64,000 nucleotides of DNA from Oncomelania hupensis (lineage: Eukaryota; Mollusca; Gastropoda; Littorinimorpha; Pomatiopsidae). The notes below the pieces were generated by a model. The model had not been told where the DNA came from, ran no database searches, and saw only the letters and a program-made list of their open reading frames with translations. How positions within the stretch are numbered: the first letter of the stretch is position 1; every line of letters starts with the position of its first letter. The translations under genes were made by a program, and so were the position numbers. The stretch is from contig CM072513.1 of assembly GCA_036898135.1 (NCBI GenBank), positions 90,439,225 through 90,503,224 on the forward strand. The letters run 5' to 3'. Below, one piece after another: positions 21,049 through 32,690 of the stretch.

Positions 21049-21714
21049 ATGACGACAAAATTGTATCCTGCTATAGTAGAAGCAGTAGTGGATGAACAAC
21101 CAATGCAACCCAGTGCTCCAACGTTAGACTTAAGTAATGTTCAAACGTTCAGGCTGGAAGAAATAAGAAAAGTTAGGACTCAAATTGAATCAGATATCCA
21201 AAAGTACTCTAGATGCAGACGAAGGTATTCCGGCGCTTATAGCACAATAAATTACGTGTCTACTGGTCTAAATGTTATTAATGCAGCGGAAGCTGCTGCC
21301 AGCGTGGGATTATTGGTGACTGGAATTGGTATACCAATTAGTATTGGATTAGGAGTGGCTGCCGGATTATCTTCAGTGATGTCAGTTCTACTTGGTGTAA
21401 TTAATACTAAAGTATCTAAGAAACTAGAAAAACACGACCTCATTTCTAGCCTGGCGATAGCTAAAACTTACTAGCATGAACTTAATAATTTCAAAAAGCT
21501 CTAGAAGACACTCAGATTACAGACCAAGAGTTTGTAATTATCCAGCGAGATTTTGAAGAATATAAAAAGTTGAAGCACGACATACAATCTAAATCTAGGT
21601 CTGCACCTGTTAATGTTGAAGAAATTAAAAAAAAAATTAATAGAGGAAGGGAGACTACTGGGACGGAAAGAGCAGCTAGATGCTTTGAAGAAAAAGCTTG
21701 GCGCTTCAGAATAA
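21049..21714 (+). CDS. Polinton protein with glycine-rich hydrophobic core, frame-broken
   Basis: The preferred start is 21,049 (cactaaaaatATGACG), not the upstream 21,019 ATG, because the A/T box lies before the former. The frame has a Pro-rich N-terminus (QPMQPSAPTLDLS), a charged helix, and an Ala/Gly/Val hydrophobic stretch (AASVGLLVTGIGIPISIGLG) followed by VSKKLEKHDLI. After 21,474 the coding sense continues in other frames through breaks near 21,497 and 21,632, with a helical Glu/Lys-rich C-terminus, to a stop at about 21,712. The hydrophobic core resembles pore-forming or membrane-spanning helical proteins, but no specific family is recognised. Confidence 0.5.
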
Positions 21715-21808
21715 ATACAGTTAACATTTACTCAAGCCTTCCAGGACTTCCTCCTTACTCATAGTCGCAGTCGTAGTCGCAGTTGTTCTACCTGTAATTT
21801 ATAGTGGC

Positions 21809-23543
21809 CTAGAGCGTATGCGAACTCTTAGTTACTCTTATTCTCTTTGTGTCATTAGCGCATAATGTTTTTTTGGTCGTCACAGCAGTGGACACTATAT
21901 GGTTTTAGACTTTATAGTTGTGTTAGGGTATGGTTTAACTTCTTTCCCATCTAAGGCTTCCAGGTAGTTTTCGTGTCTGATATCTCTGTTTTTTATTGCA
22001 GCTTTTTGGGTGCCTTTTGCTTTTGAAGATTCCCCCGATTCGTGTTTAATACTGTACTGCTTAGATCGCAGTCCTGCGTATTCTTCAATAAGTTTCCCGT
22101 TCATTTCATCTTTCATCAAACCTATTTTCTTTTGGTTTGCTTTGCTGTACAAAGGGTGAGTTTCAGGGTAGTCACTAGTATCGTAATGTTGTAGTTCCGA
22201 TTCTAAGTCTTTATAAATGTCTTCAGTAGGGATGTCTAGTATAAGGGAGTCTGTGTCTGTGTATAAAACTCTGGCCTCCGGGTATTTAGGTTTAAAGTAA
22301 TCGTAGTAAAATTCGAACATTAATAATTTAGAAAGGTCGAGAATAGTCATCCCCATAAACACTGGTTTGTCTAGATTAACTTGCGTGGTTTTCATGGTAA
22401 CTGCATACAGGGAGTCATGAAACTCTTTGTAACCAAGGTATTGAGGTTTAGATGTTAATTTAATCGCTTGATTGGGTGATGTAATTAGCCTGACGTCTTT
22501 TTCGCTTGTATGGGTTCTCCATAGTTTTACCAAAACAGCTGTTATTCAGCAGCTTAAAGAAATCTTTTTCAAACGTAGATTGCGCTTGTTTTCTAAGCTC
22601 TGTGTTTTTATTGATGTACCCGGCCAAGACGTTTGTTTGTTTAAAGAATAAAAGCTTGTGAATCGCTGTGCACTTCATGCCGTGTCTGATGTAGAACTGC
22701 AGGTTTCTGTAGTGACAGACGTAATTAGATTTATTATAGAGGTTGGGAATAAGTTTAAGTTGCTTGTCTGTACCATGCAATCTTTCTGGTGCTAATGGGT
22801 AATCATTATGTAGGTCGTGTAAAGCATTGGGGTACTCTAGGTCAACTTCGACAATAAACCCTATAGTATGATCTTTAGGGTGATTTAAAATACTGTTTAA
22901 CCAAGTCAAGTTTGCGGGGTTTGGATTAACAAGTAATTTGAAATCTGAAACCGGTAAAAGCTCACTCATTGCCCAACCGTATAAATTGTTGGCGTCAAAG
23001 TACATTATATAATTAGATTTCTGCGAGGGGTCATAGTGCTTCAGGTATTTATTGTTGGCTTTGCAATAATTATGAGCTGCCACGCTTATTCCTCCACGAA
23101 TGCCCGACTCAATCATTGTCATCATTACCTGGTCAGTTATGAGATCAATTTTAGAACCGCTAAGTTTTAAGAAAGCATCCCAACTCATTCCTGGCGAAGA
23201 AATATAATGAGAAGGGTCGAGGGAGTAATGATGTAAACTCGTTTCTCTGTATTTTTCAAACACATCAGCCAACAAACAGACGTCGGCTTTTAAATATATG
23301 TCGTGGTAGTCACCAAGGTTTTTACATCCGAGTGCATTCCAGACATTCTGGGCATGTTCATAATCGATATCACTTATGAAACTTTTATTGAGTGAAGAAT
23401 AGAAGTTCTCTTTAGGGGGTAATTCTAGTTCTTCAAACACTTCCCAAGAATCCATGTATTCATAAGGATACACGCCTTTCCGGATAAGTGTAACGTCTGG
23501 AAAAATATTTGCTAGTGATAGGATAGCTGGGTAAGTTCTTAGC
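21809..23543 (-). CDS. POLB: Protein-primed family B DNA polymerase, C-terminal part; cut by gap
   Basis: This enzyme copies the Polinton genome by protein priming. From the gap edge at 23,543 the minus-strand reading is continuous, with IFPDVTLIRKGVYPYEYMD, the palm motif A region (YFDANNLYGWAM) and motif B (KLLNNSCFGKTMEN). A one-base break near 22,515 moves it to the frame with motif C (YTDTDSLIL) and EYAGLRSKQY. A further break near 21,902 precedes the last 30 or so residues, ending at 21,809. All catalytic palm motifs are present. The N-terminal exonuclease and any fused domains lie in or beyond the 500-N gap, so total length is unknown (the family is usually over 1,000 residues). Confidence 0.92.
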
Positions 23544-24043
23544 NNNNNNNNNNNNNNNNNNNNNNNNNNNNNNNNNNNNNNNNNNNNNNNNNNNNNNNNN
23601 NNNNNNNNNNNNNNNNNNNNNNNNNNNNNNNNNNNNNNNNNNNNNNNNNNNNNNNNNNNNNNNNNNNNNNNNNNNNNNNNNNNNNNNNNNNNNNNNNNNN
23701 NNNNNNNNNNNNNNNNNNNNNNNNNNNNNNNNNNNNNNNNNNNNNNNNNNNNNNNNNNNNNNNNNNNNNNNNNNNNNNNNNNNNNNNNNNNNNNNNNNNN
23801 NNNNNNNNNNNNNNNNNNNNNNNNNNNNNNNNNNNNNNNNNNNNNNNNNNNNNNNNNNNNNNNNNNNNNNNNNNNNNNNNNNNNNNNNNNNNNNNNNNNN
23901 NNNNNNNNNNNNNNNNNNNNNNNNNNNNNNNNNNNNNNNNNNNNNNNNNNNNNNNNNNNNNNNNNNNNNNNNNNNNNNNNNNNNNNNNNNNNNNNNNNNN
24001 NNNNNNNNNNNNNNNNNNNNNNNNNNNNNNNNNNNNNNNNNNN
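23544..24043. other. Assembly gap of exactly 500 N
   Basis: A run of 500 N, a conventional placeholder for a gap of unknown size. It interrupts the Polinton polymerase on the left and opens directly into the satellite array on the right, so the right Polinton end, its inverted repeat and perhaps several genes are hidden. Confidence 0.99.
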
Positions 24044-27000
24044 TCCTCTCTTCTTTTGACTCTCCTCTCTCTCTTCTCTTGACTCCTCTCTCTCTTGACT
24101 CCTCTCTCTCTTCTTTTGACTCCTCTGCTTCTTTTGACTCCTCTCTTCTCTTGACTCCTCTCTTCTCTTGACTCCTCTCTCTCTTGACTCCTCTCTCTTC
24201 TTTTGACTCCTCTTCTTCTTTTGACTCCTCTCTTCTTTTGACTCCTCTCTTCTCTTGACTCCTCTCTTCTCTTGACTCCTCTCTTCTTTTGACTCCTCTC
24301 TTCTCTTGACTCCTCTCTTCTCTTGACTCCTCTCTCTCTCTTTTGACTCCTCTCTTCTCTTGACTCCTCTCTTTCTTGACTCCTCTCTCTTCTTTTGACT
24401 CCTCCTCTCTTCTCTTGACTCCTCTCTACTCTTGACTCCTCCTCTTCTCTTGACTCCTCTCTTCTCTTGACTCCTCTCTTCTCTTGACTCCTCTCTCTTC
24501 TTTTGACTCCTCTCTTCTTCTTTTGACTCCTCTTCTCTTGACTCCTCTCTTCTCTTGACTCCTCTCTTCTCTTGACTCCTCTCTTCTTTTGACTCCTCTC
24601 TTCTCTTGACTCCTCTCTTCTTTTGACTCTCTCTCTCTCTTGGACTCCTCTCTACTTTTGACTCCTCTCTTCTCTTTTGGCTCCTTCTCTTGACTCTCTC
24701 TCTCTTGATCCTCTCTTCTCTTCCTCTTCTTCTTGACTCCTCTCTTCTTCTTTTGACTCCTCTCTCTCTTGACTCCTCTCTCTCTTGACTCCTTCTCTTC
24801 TCTTGACTCCTCTCTTCTTTTGACTCCTCTCTTCTTTTGACTCCTCTCTTCTTTTGACTCCTCTCTCTTCTTGACTCCTCTCTTCTTTTGACTCCTCTCT
24901 ACTCTTTTGACTCCTCTCTTCTCTTTGACTCCTCTCTCTCTTCTTGACTCCTCTCTTTTTGACTCCTCTCTTCTCTTGACTCCTCTCTTCTCTTGACTCC
25001 TCTCTTCTTTTGACTCCTCTCTTCTTTTGACTCCTCTCTGCTCTTGACTCCTCTCTTCTTTTGACTCCTCTCTTCTCTTGACTCCTCTCTTCTTTTGACT
25101 CCTCTCTCTTCTTTTGACTCCTCTCTGCTCTTGACTCCTCTCTTCTTTTGACTCTCTCTACTCTTGACTTCCTCTCTTCTTTTGACTCCTCTCTTCTCTT
25201 GACTCCTCTCTTCTTATTGACTCCTCTCTTCTTTTGACTCCTCTCTTCTTTGACTCCTCTCTTCTCTTGACTCCTCTCTTCTCTTGACTCCTCTTTCTTC
25301 TTGACTCCTCTCTTCTTTTGACTCTCCTCTCTTCTTTGACTCCTCTCTTCTCTTGACTCCTCTCTTCTTTTGACTCCTCTCTTCTCTTGACTCCTCCTCT
25401 CCTTCTTCTTTTGACTCCTCTCTTCTCTTGGACTCCTCTCTTCTCTTGACTCCTCTCTCTTCTCTTGACTCCTCTCTCTTGACTCCTCTCTACTCTTGAC
25501 TCCTCTCTTCTTTTGACTCCTCTCTTCTTTTGACTCCTCTCTCTCTTGACTCCTCTCTTCTCTTGACTCCTCTCTCTTTTGACTCCTCTCTTCTCTTTGA
25601 CTCCTCTCTTCTCTTGACTCCTCTCTCTTCTCTTGGACTCCTCTCTTCTCTTGACTCCTCTCTTCTCTTGACTCCTCTTCTCTTGACTCCTCTCTACTCT
25701 TCTCTCTTCTCTTGACTCCTCTCTTCTCTTGACTCTCTTTCTCCTCCTCTCTTCTTGACTCCTCTCTCTCTTGACTCTCTTCTTTTGACTCCTTCTCTTC
25801 TCTTGACTCTCTCTACTTTTGACTCCTCTCTCTTGACTCCTCTCTTCTCTTGACTCCTCTTCTCTTCCTCTCTTCTCTTTTGACTCCTCTCTTCTCTTGA
25901 CTCCTCTCTTCTCTTGACTCCTCCTTCTTCTCTTGACTCCTCTCTTCTCTTGACTCCTCTCTTCTCTTTTGACTCCTCTCTCTTCTTGACTCCTTCTTTT
26001 GACTCCTCTCTTCTTGACTCTCTCTGCTCTTGACTCCTCTCTTCTTTTGACTCCTCTCTTCTTGATCACTCCTCTCTTCTCTTGACTCCTCTCTTCTCTC
26101 TCTTCTTTGACTCCTCTCTTCTCTTGACTCCTCTCTTCTCTCTTGACTCCTCTTCTCTTGACTCCTCTCTTCTTTTGACTCCTCTCTTCTTTTGACTCCT
26201 CTCTTCTCTTGACTCCTCTCTTCTCTTGACTCCTCTCTTTCTTTTGACTCCTCTCTTCTTTTGACTCCTCTCTTCTCTTGACTCCTCTTCTTTTTTGACT
26301 CCTCTCTCTTGACTCCTTCTTCTTTTGACTCCTCTCTTCTCCTCTCCTCTCTTCTCTTGACTCTCTTTTCTCTCTGACCTCCTCTCTTGACTCCTCTCCT
26401 CTTGACTCCTCTCTTCTTTTTGACTCCTCTCTTCTTCTTGACTCCTCTCTCTTTCTCCTTTCTCTTGACTCTCCTCTCTTCTCTTCTCTCCTCTCTTCTT
26501 GACTCCTCCTCTCTTGACTCTCTTCTCCTCTCTTCTCTTGTGACTCCTCTCTCTTTTGACTCCTCTCTCTCTTTTGACTCCTCTCCTCTTCTTTTGACTC
26601 CTCTCTTCTTTGACTCTTCTTTTTGACTCCTCTCTTCTTTGACTCCTCTCTTCTTGACTCCTCTCTTCTCTTGACTCCTTTCTCTTCTCTCCTCTCTCTT
26701 TTTGACTCTCTTCTTCTTTGACTCCTCTCTTCTTTTGACTCCTCTCTTCTTTTGACTCCTCTTCTTCTTTTGACTCCTCTCTTCTCTTGACTCCTCTCTC
26801 TTTTGACTCTTCTCTTGACTCCTCTCTTCTTTTGACTCTCCTCCTTCTCTTTGACTCTTCTTCTTTTGACTCCTCTCTTCTCTTGACTCTCTTCTTTTGA
26901 CTCCTCTCTTTTTCTCTTGACTCCTCTCTTGACTCCTCTCTTCTTTTGACTCCTCTCTTCTTTTGACTCCTCTCTTCTCTTGACTCCTTCTCTTGACTCC

Positions 27001-29304
27001 TCTCTTTCTTTTGACTCCTCTCTCTTCTTTTGACTCCTCTCTCTTCTCTCTCTCCTCTCTTTCTCTTCTTTTGACTCCTCTCTCTCTTTCTTCTCTCTTT
27101 TTTGACTCCTCTCTTGACTCCTTCTTTCTTTTGACTCCTCTCTTCTTTTGACTCTCTCTCTTGACTCCTCTTTTTCTTTTGACTCCTCTCTTCTCTCTCT
27201 CCTTCTTTTGACTCCTCTCTTTCTTTTGACTCCTCTCTTCTCTTGACTCCTCTCTCTTTTCTCTCTCTCTCTCTTCTTTTGACTCCTCTCTCTGACTCTT
27301 CTCTTTCTTTTGACTCCTCTCTTTCTTTTGACTCCTCTCTTCTCTTCTCTTGACTCCTCTGATTCCTCTTCTTCTCTGACTCTCTCTTCTCTTCTCTTGA
27401 CTCCTCTCTTCTCTTGACTCCTCTCTTCTTTTGATCCTCTCTTCTTCTCTCTGTTGACTCTCTCTCTTGACTCCTCTCTTCTTGACTCCTCTCTCTTGAC
27501 TCCTCTCTTTCTCTTGACTCCTCTCTCTCTTGACTCCTCTCTTCTCTCTTGACTCTCTCTTCTCTTGACTCCTCTTCCTCTTTCTTGACTCCTCTCTCTT
27601 GACTCCTCTCTTCTCTTGACTCCTCTCTTCTTCTTTTGACTCCTCTCTTCTCTTGACTCTCTTCTCTTGACTCCTCTCTCTCTTGACTCCTCTCTTCTTT
27701 TGACTCTCTCTTCTCTTGACTCCTCTCTTCTTTTGACTCTCTCTTCTCTTGACTCCTCTCTTCTCTTGACTCCTCTCTTCTCTCTGGTCTCTCTTCTTCC
27801 TCTCTCTTGACTCCTCTCTTCTTTTGACTCCTCTCTTCTCTTGACTCCTCTCTTCTCTTGATCTCCTTCTCTTGACTCCTCCTCTTGACTCTCTCTTCTT
27901 GACTCCTCTCTTCTCACTCCTCTCTTCTCTTGACTCTCTCTTGACTCCTCTCTTCTACTCCTCTCTTTCTCTTGACTCCTCTCTTCTTGACTCCTCTCTC
28001 TTTCTTGACTCCTCTCTTTCTCTTGACTCTCTCTCTTCTTGACTCTCCTCTCTTCTTTTGACTCTCTCTCTCTTCTTCTTTCTCTCTTCTTGACTCCTCT
28101 CTTCTTTTGACTCCTCTCTTCTCTTGACTCCTCTCTTCTTTCTTTTGACTCCTCTCTTCTTTTGACTCCTCTCTCTTGACTCCTCTCTCTCTTGACTCCT
28201 CTCTTCTTTTGACTCCTCTCTTCTCTTTTTCTCTTGACTCCTCTCTCTGACTCCTCTCTTCTCTTTCCTCTCTTCTTCTCTTGACTCCTCTCTCTCTCTC
28301 TCTCTTTTGACTCCTCTCTCTCTTGACTCCTCTCTTCTCTTGACTCCTCTCTTCTCTTGACTCCTCTCTCTTCTTTCTCCTCTCTCCTCTCTCTTCTTGA
28401 CTCCTCTCTTCTCTTCTCTTTCTCTTGACTCCTCTCTTCTCTTGACTCCTCTCTTCTTGTTTTCTTCTGACTCTTCTTGACTCCTCTCTTGACTCTCTCT
28501 CTCTTCTCTTGACTCTCTTCTCTTGACTCCTCTCTTCTCTCTCTCTCTTGACTCCTCTCTTCTCTTGACTCCTCTCTTCTTTTCTTGACTCCTCTCTTCT
28601 CTTGACTCCTCTCTCTCTTGACTCCTCTCTTCTTCTCTCTGACTCCTCTTTCTCTCTTGACTCCTCTCTCTCTTGACTCCTCTTGACTCTTGACTCTCTT
28701 CTTCCTCCTCTCTTCTCTCTTCTTCTTGACTCCTCTCTTGACTCTCTTTCTTGACTCCTCTCTTCTCTTGACTCCTCTCTTCTTTGACTCCTCTTCTCTT
28801 TCTCTCCTCTCTCTCTCTTGACTCCTCTCTTCTCTTGACTCCTCTCTTCTCTCTCTTCTCTCTCTTGACTCCTCTCTTCTCTTGACTCCTCTTCTTTTGA
28901 CTCCTCTCTTCTTTTGACTCCTCCTTCTTCTCTCTTGACTCCTCTCTTCTTGACTCCTCTCTTCTTCTTGACTCCTCTCTCTTGACTCCTCTCTTCTCTT
29001 GACTCCTCTCTACTCTTGACTTCTTGACTCCTCTCTTCTCTTGACTCCTCTCTTCTTTTGACTCCTCTCTCTTGTCTCTCTCTTGACTCTCTCTCTTCTC
29101 TTGACTTCCTTCTCTCTCTTCCTCTCTTCTTGACTCTCTCTTGACTCCTCTCTTGGTCTCTTCTTGACTCCTCTCTCTTTGACTCCTCTCTTCTTCTCTC
29201 TCTCTCTTGATCCTCTCTCTTCTTTTCTTTTGACTCCTCTCTCCTCTTGACTCCTCTCTCCTCTTGACTCCTCTCTTCTCTTGACTCCTCTCTTCTCTTG
29301 AAGA
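24044..29304. repeat. 5.3-kb satellite array, 17-bp pyrimidine-rich monomer
   Basis: The consensus monomer is TTGACTCCTCTCTTCTC with frequent variants (TTTTGACTCC, shortened CTCTCT sections, occasional ACTC or GCTC). Some 300 monomers run from the gap edge to 29,304. Because the complement lacks stop codons in every frame, very long Arg/Glu/Lys/Ser-rich frames appear on the minus strand (one over 900 codons); they are artefacts. Short remnants of the same monomer lie at 29,600-29,650, 31,100-32,050 (degenerate) and 35,640-35,667. Confidence 0.97.
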
Positions 29305-30084
29305 GAAGTCCTACTCACATTCCCAGCCTATTGATACCAGTGTTTCCTACAAAGGATCGTCGCATTTCTTTTCCTACTCTTCTATTGCGACCCTGTCAGC
29401 TCACATTGCCCATCTTATCAACATGCGCTCTTCTCCCGCTAGACCTTATGCCCTCAAACTTCTCCGACCCCTCTCGAGCGAAAAGAAAACTCTTTTTGAT
29501 TACCTTTCCTCTCTCACGCCTACTTGTTTAAGTATCTGTGTGACAGTTGTGTGCGTTTGTTGGTATTGGTGGTGATAGGGGGACTCCTTTTATGGGGAAG
29601 GGGGGTTGACTCCTCACACTTCTGTCTCCTCTCTTCTTCCTTGACTCACTAACTGCAGTATCAATAATTTTCAACCACGTGTTACTACCGGACCTGTTTT
29701 CTAGTGTAATCTATATTGTTGTCATTCAACTAGTGTATGTGACTGAGACACTGATTCTATTGAATGACTAATAACTGATGTTCATGTTTTGCGTTTTATA
29801 AATGTTATTTACACTATAAAATAGTGCAACGTAGAATTATTAACAAGTTTGTAAGATAGTGTTTTGTTTTGTGTGGGTTTATTGTTTTTCTTCCCAATGG
29901 ATTCTAACATTTTTTATGTGGACACGTCAATGTCTACCATCTCTCTCTCAACAAACTTCTTGACATTTGTCCTCTTTTTCTTTCTCTTTTACAGCTCCTC
30001 ACGGATGTCTGCATATACTCTCACGTGACTAAACTTATGTGACTCTAAACATACTTCAGAGTCAGTTTCGATACCACATTATTA
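29305..30084. other. Spacer without a recognisable gene
   Basis: Unique-looking sequence between the satellite and the LINE endonuclease region. One satellite-like fragment lies near 29,605-29,650. The segment just before 30,085 may belong to the LINE 5' part, but I see no conserved motif. Confidence 0.4.
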
Positions 30085-31110
30085 TTTTATAAGACAAGAT
30101 GCTAATTTCCCTGGACATACTGGTATTGGTGTCTATGTTCATAATAATTTCCGTAATTTTGTCAAACGGAGAAATGACCTTGAACTCACATGTATTGAAT
30201 GCATCTGGTTGGAGGTCAGGCCATATAAATTATGCCTATTCTTATAGGATTTATCTACCTAGCCTGCCACTCGCACTGCTCTCGGTAATTTTTTACTGAT
30301 GGACTCTTAATGCTTGCAATGTAAACTTTATTATATTAGGAGACTTTAACATTAATCTTTTACAGTCTCAATCACACTGGACACAATAACAAACTTGCTT
30401 GGTATAACTCAGTTTATTCAGGAACCGACAAGAGTAACTGACAAAGTCAACTCTTCTTGATCATATATACAGTAACAATCATAATATAATTTCTGCTGCT
30501 TTCACGTTCTTCACGTCTGACGTTTCTGTCAGTGATCATACTGCCATTATTTGCAAATGTTCATGCCAGCTTCCAAAGCCACAGTTCAAAGGACACACCT
30601 ACATTATATATAGAAACTTTAAAAATTTTGATAAGTCCGCATATTTACAGGACTTAAGTTTAATTGATTTTTTCAATTTAAGACATGTAATACCCTTGAA
30701 TCTCTAAATATTTTTGAAACTATTGCTTTCTGTCGTCAATGCACATGCTCCACTCAGGAGAAGAGGGTAAAACATGCGTCAGTACCCACCTGGATGAATA
30801 CTGTTGGCTGCCATGTCCTTGCGTGACAGACTTCAAACAAAAACAGTTTGATTTGTATAAAAAGCAACGTAATAAAGTCCTTACTCTTGTAAGAAATGCG
30901 AAGAAAAAAATATTTCCAAACTTTATTATCAACTGAAAACACTAATATAACTTGTATTTGGCAAGCAATGAACGAATTTTGCAAAAAATCTCGAACAAGA
31001 AAACAAATCAATCTGTTCACTAATGATGAATTTAATAAATATTTCCTTTCATTTGACTCTGACTCTATTATTACATCTAATAACCGCCTCAAACACAGAT
31101 ACTTCTTTTG
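30085..31110 (+). mobile_element. Jockey/CR1-like LINE, endonuclease region (copy 1)
   Basis: Plus-strand reading, with several frame breaks, gives VYVHNNFRNFV, ECIWLEVRPYK, ILGDFNINLL (about 30,335-30,365) and VSVSDHTAII (about 30,523-30,552). These are hallmarks of the apurinic endonuclease-like domain of non-LTR retrotransposons. The reading then passes to MNEFCKKSRTRKQINLF, linking endonuclease to reverse transcriptase. It stops abruptly at 31,110 where satellite-like sequence begins. It is a decayed pseudogene. The separate 3' end at 34,588-35,216 is of a compatible type. Confidence 0.75.
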
Positions 31111-32690
31111 ACTCCTCTCTTTTGAGCAAACTCCTTTCTTGAATTCTGCTCCTCTTTATTTTACCTCTTCTGCTTTCTTCTCTTCTCTTTTCTTTCTCTT
31201 GACTCCTATCTTTTGACTTCTTTCTTTTTGTCTCTCTCCACTCTTCTCTTCTTGACTCCTTCTCTTTTTGACTCCTCTCTTCTCTTGATCTTCCTTTACC
31301 TCCTCTCTTCTCTATGCATCCTACTCCTTTTCCTCCCGTCTTTTGACTTGCTTTCTTTGACTCCTCTGATTCTTTTGAGTCTCTCTTGACCTTCTTACCT
31401 TTTTTCTATGCCTCCTCTCTTCTCGACCCCTTAGACTTCTTTTGCCTCTTCCTTCTTTTCTTCTTCCTCCCTCTTCTTTTGACTTTTTCTTTTTACTTCT
31501 CCACTTCTCCTTTCTTTCCTCTTGACTCTTTCTTTTGACCCTCTTTTCTTTCTCTCTCTTTTCTATCTGTCTCTCCTCTTTCTTTTGACTCTGTCTGATC
31601 CTCTCCACTCTTGAAACCCTCCTCTCAGCCTCCTCTCCCATCTCCTCCCTCTTCTTGATGTTTCTTTCTTCTCGACTCCTTGTACTTTTTTGTTTCTTCT
31701 CTTGACCTTTCTTTGACTTTAGTGGTTAAACTCTTGACTCCTTTGATCCTCTCATCTCTTGACTATTTTCACTCCTCTCACTCTATTTTTTTTTTCTCTT
31801 CTTTTTCAAACCTCCCTCTTTCTCTGGTTTCTTTTTTTCTTCTCTTGACTCCTTGTCTACTCTTTCTACTCTTCCTCACTCCTCTCTTCTCTGGTCCTTT
31901 TTACTTTTGACTATCTCTTCTTTGAGCAATCTCCTCTTTTTTTCTTTTTTTCTTGATGGATTGCTCTCTCCTTTGACCTTCTTGACCATCTCGCTTGACT
32001 CACTCCTTTATCTTTGATCTCCCTTCTTCTCTTTACTCTGCCTTCTTCCTCTCTCTTCTAGTGGCCCATTGTATCGACTCCCACTCTCTCCAATCACCAA
32101 ACAGCCCTAGACTCCTCTCCCTTAACTCCAGTACTCCACAGCTCCACTCGATGGACTCTCTTTCTTTGGTCCTCTTCCTACATCTCTCACTTATCTCTTG
32201 TTTATCCTCACCAGGACTCCCTCTCTACAAGCCGCGACTCTCTCTAAGGAAATTGTCACCCGCCTGGAGTGAAATTTAAAAGGGCAGACACTTCTGATTT
32301 ATACACCTCCCAATTTATCTATCTGCTGAACAAATCACTTATTCTATAATATAAATTATCCATGGTAAACGCTCATCTTCCCTCACCTATCTTCATAAGA
32401 CCAGTTTTTTCTTAGTACAGTTGACATCTTTTTATTTTTTTTCTGTTTGTACTTCTTTTTCACAATTTATTTTTATTTATTTTTTTTTTCCTTATTTTTT
32501 TTTTTTTTACTCCTCCTTTTTTCCCTTTTTTTATTTTTTTTTATTGATTTTTGCATTTTTTTTTATTCATATATATTTCTTAATATAATGTCTTTATTTT
32601 TTTCTTTTTTTTTTCTTTTTGCTTGTTGCCTTTTATTTGATTTTTTATATTTTTCTACCGTTTTTTCATTATAATTTATTTTTATATTAG
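31111..32690. repeat. Degenerate satellite-like and T-rich low-complexity sequence
   Basis: The first part (to about 32,050) contains many imperfect TTGACTCC and CTTCTCTT blocks related to the 24-29.3-kb satellite but highly irregular. From about 32,400 it becomes very T-rich. Its texture differs from flanking sequence and looks like unpolished read sequence. No genes. Confidence 0.6.

Larger units (their letters stand above)
12164..23543. mobile_element. Polinton/Maverick (adintovirus-like) element, right part missing
   Basis: An 11.4-kb block of densely packed ORFs on both strands carries the hallmark set: retroviral-type integrase (13,794-14,758), packaging ATPase (14,979-15,591), double-jelly-roll capsid protein (15,595-16,877), a probable single-jelly-roll penton (19,428-20,125) and protein-primed DNA polymerase B (21,809 into the gap). 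Eight further ORFs fill the spaces. Known Polintons are 15-20 kb, so the missing part (polymerase N-terminus, possibly protease, right inverted repeat) fits behind the gap at 23,544. At least nine of the ORFs carry small frame breaks, so this copy as assembled is not intact. Terminal inverted repeats and target duplications could not be seen. Confidence 0.93.

Noticed and set aside
25158..27917. Minus-strand open frame of over 900 codons, Arg/Glu/Lys/Ser-rich
   Set aside because: It is the stop-free complement of the 17-bp satellite; the same is true of frames at 29,010-29,318 and 31,321-31,641.
24044..29304. Possible CRISPR-like regular repeats
   Set aside because: There are no unique spacers; units are contiguous and variable in length, so this is a satellite in a eukaryotic genome.
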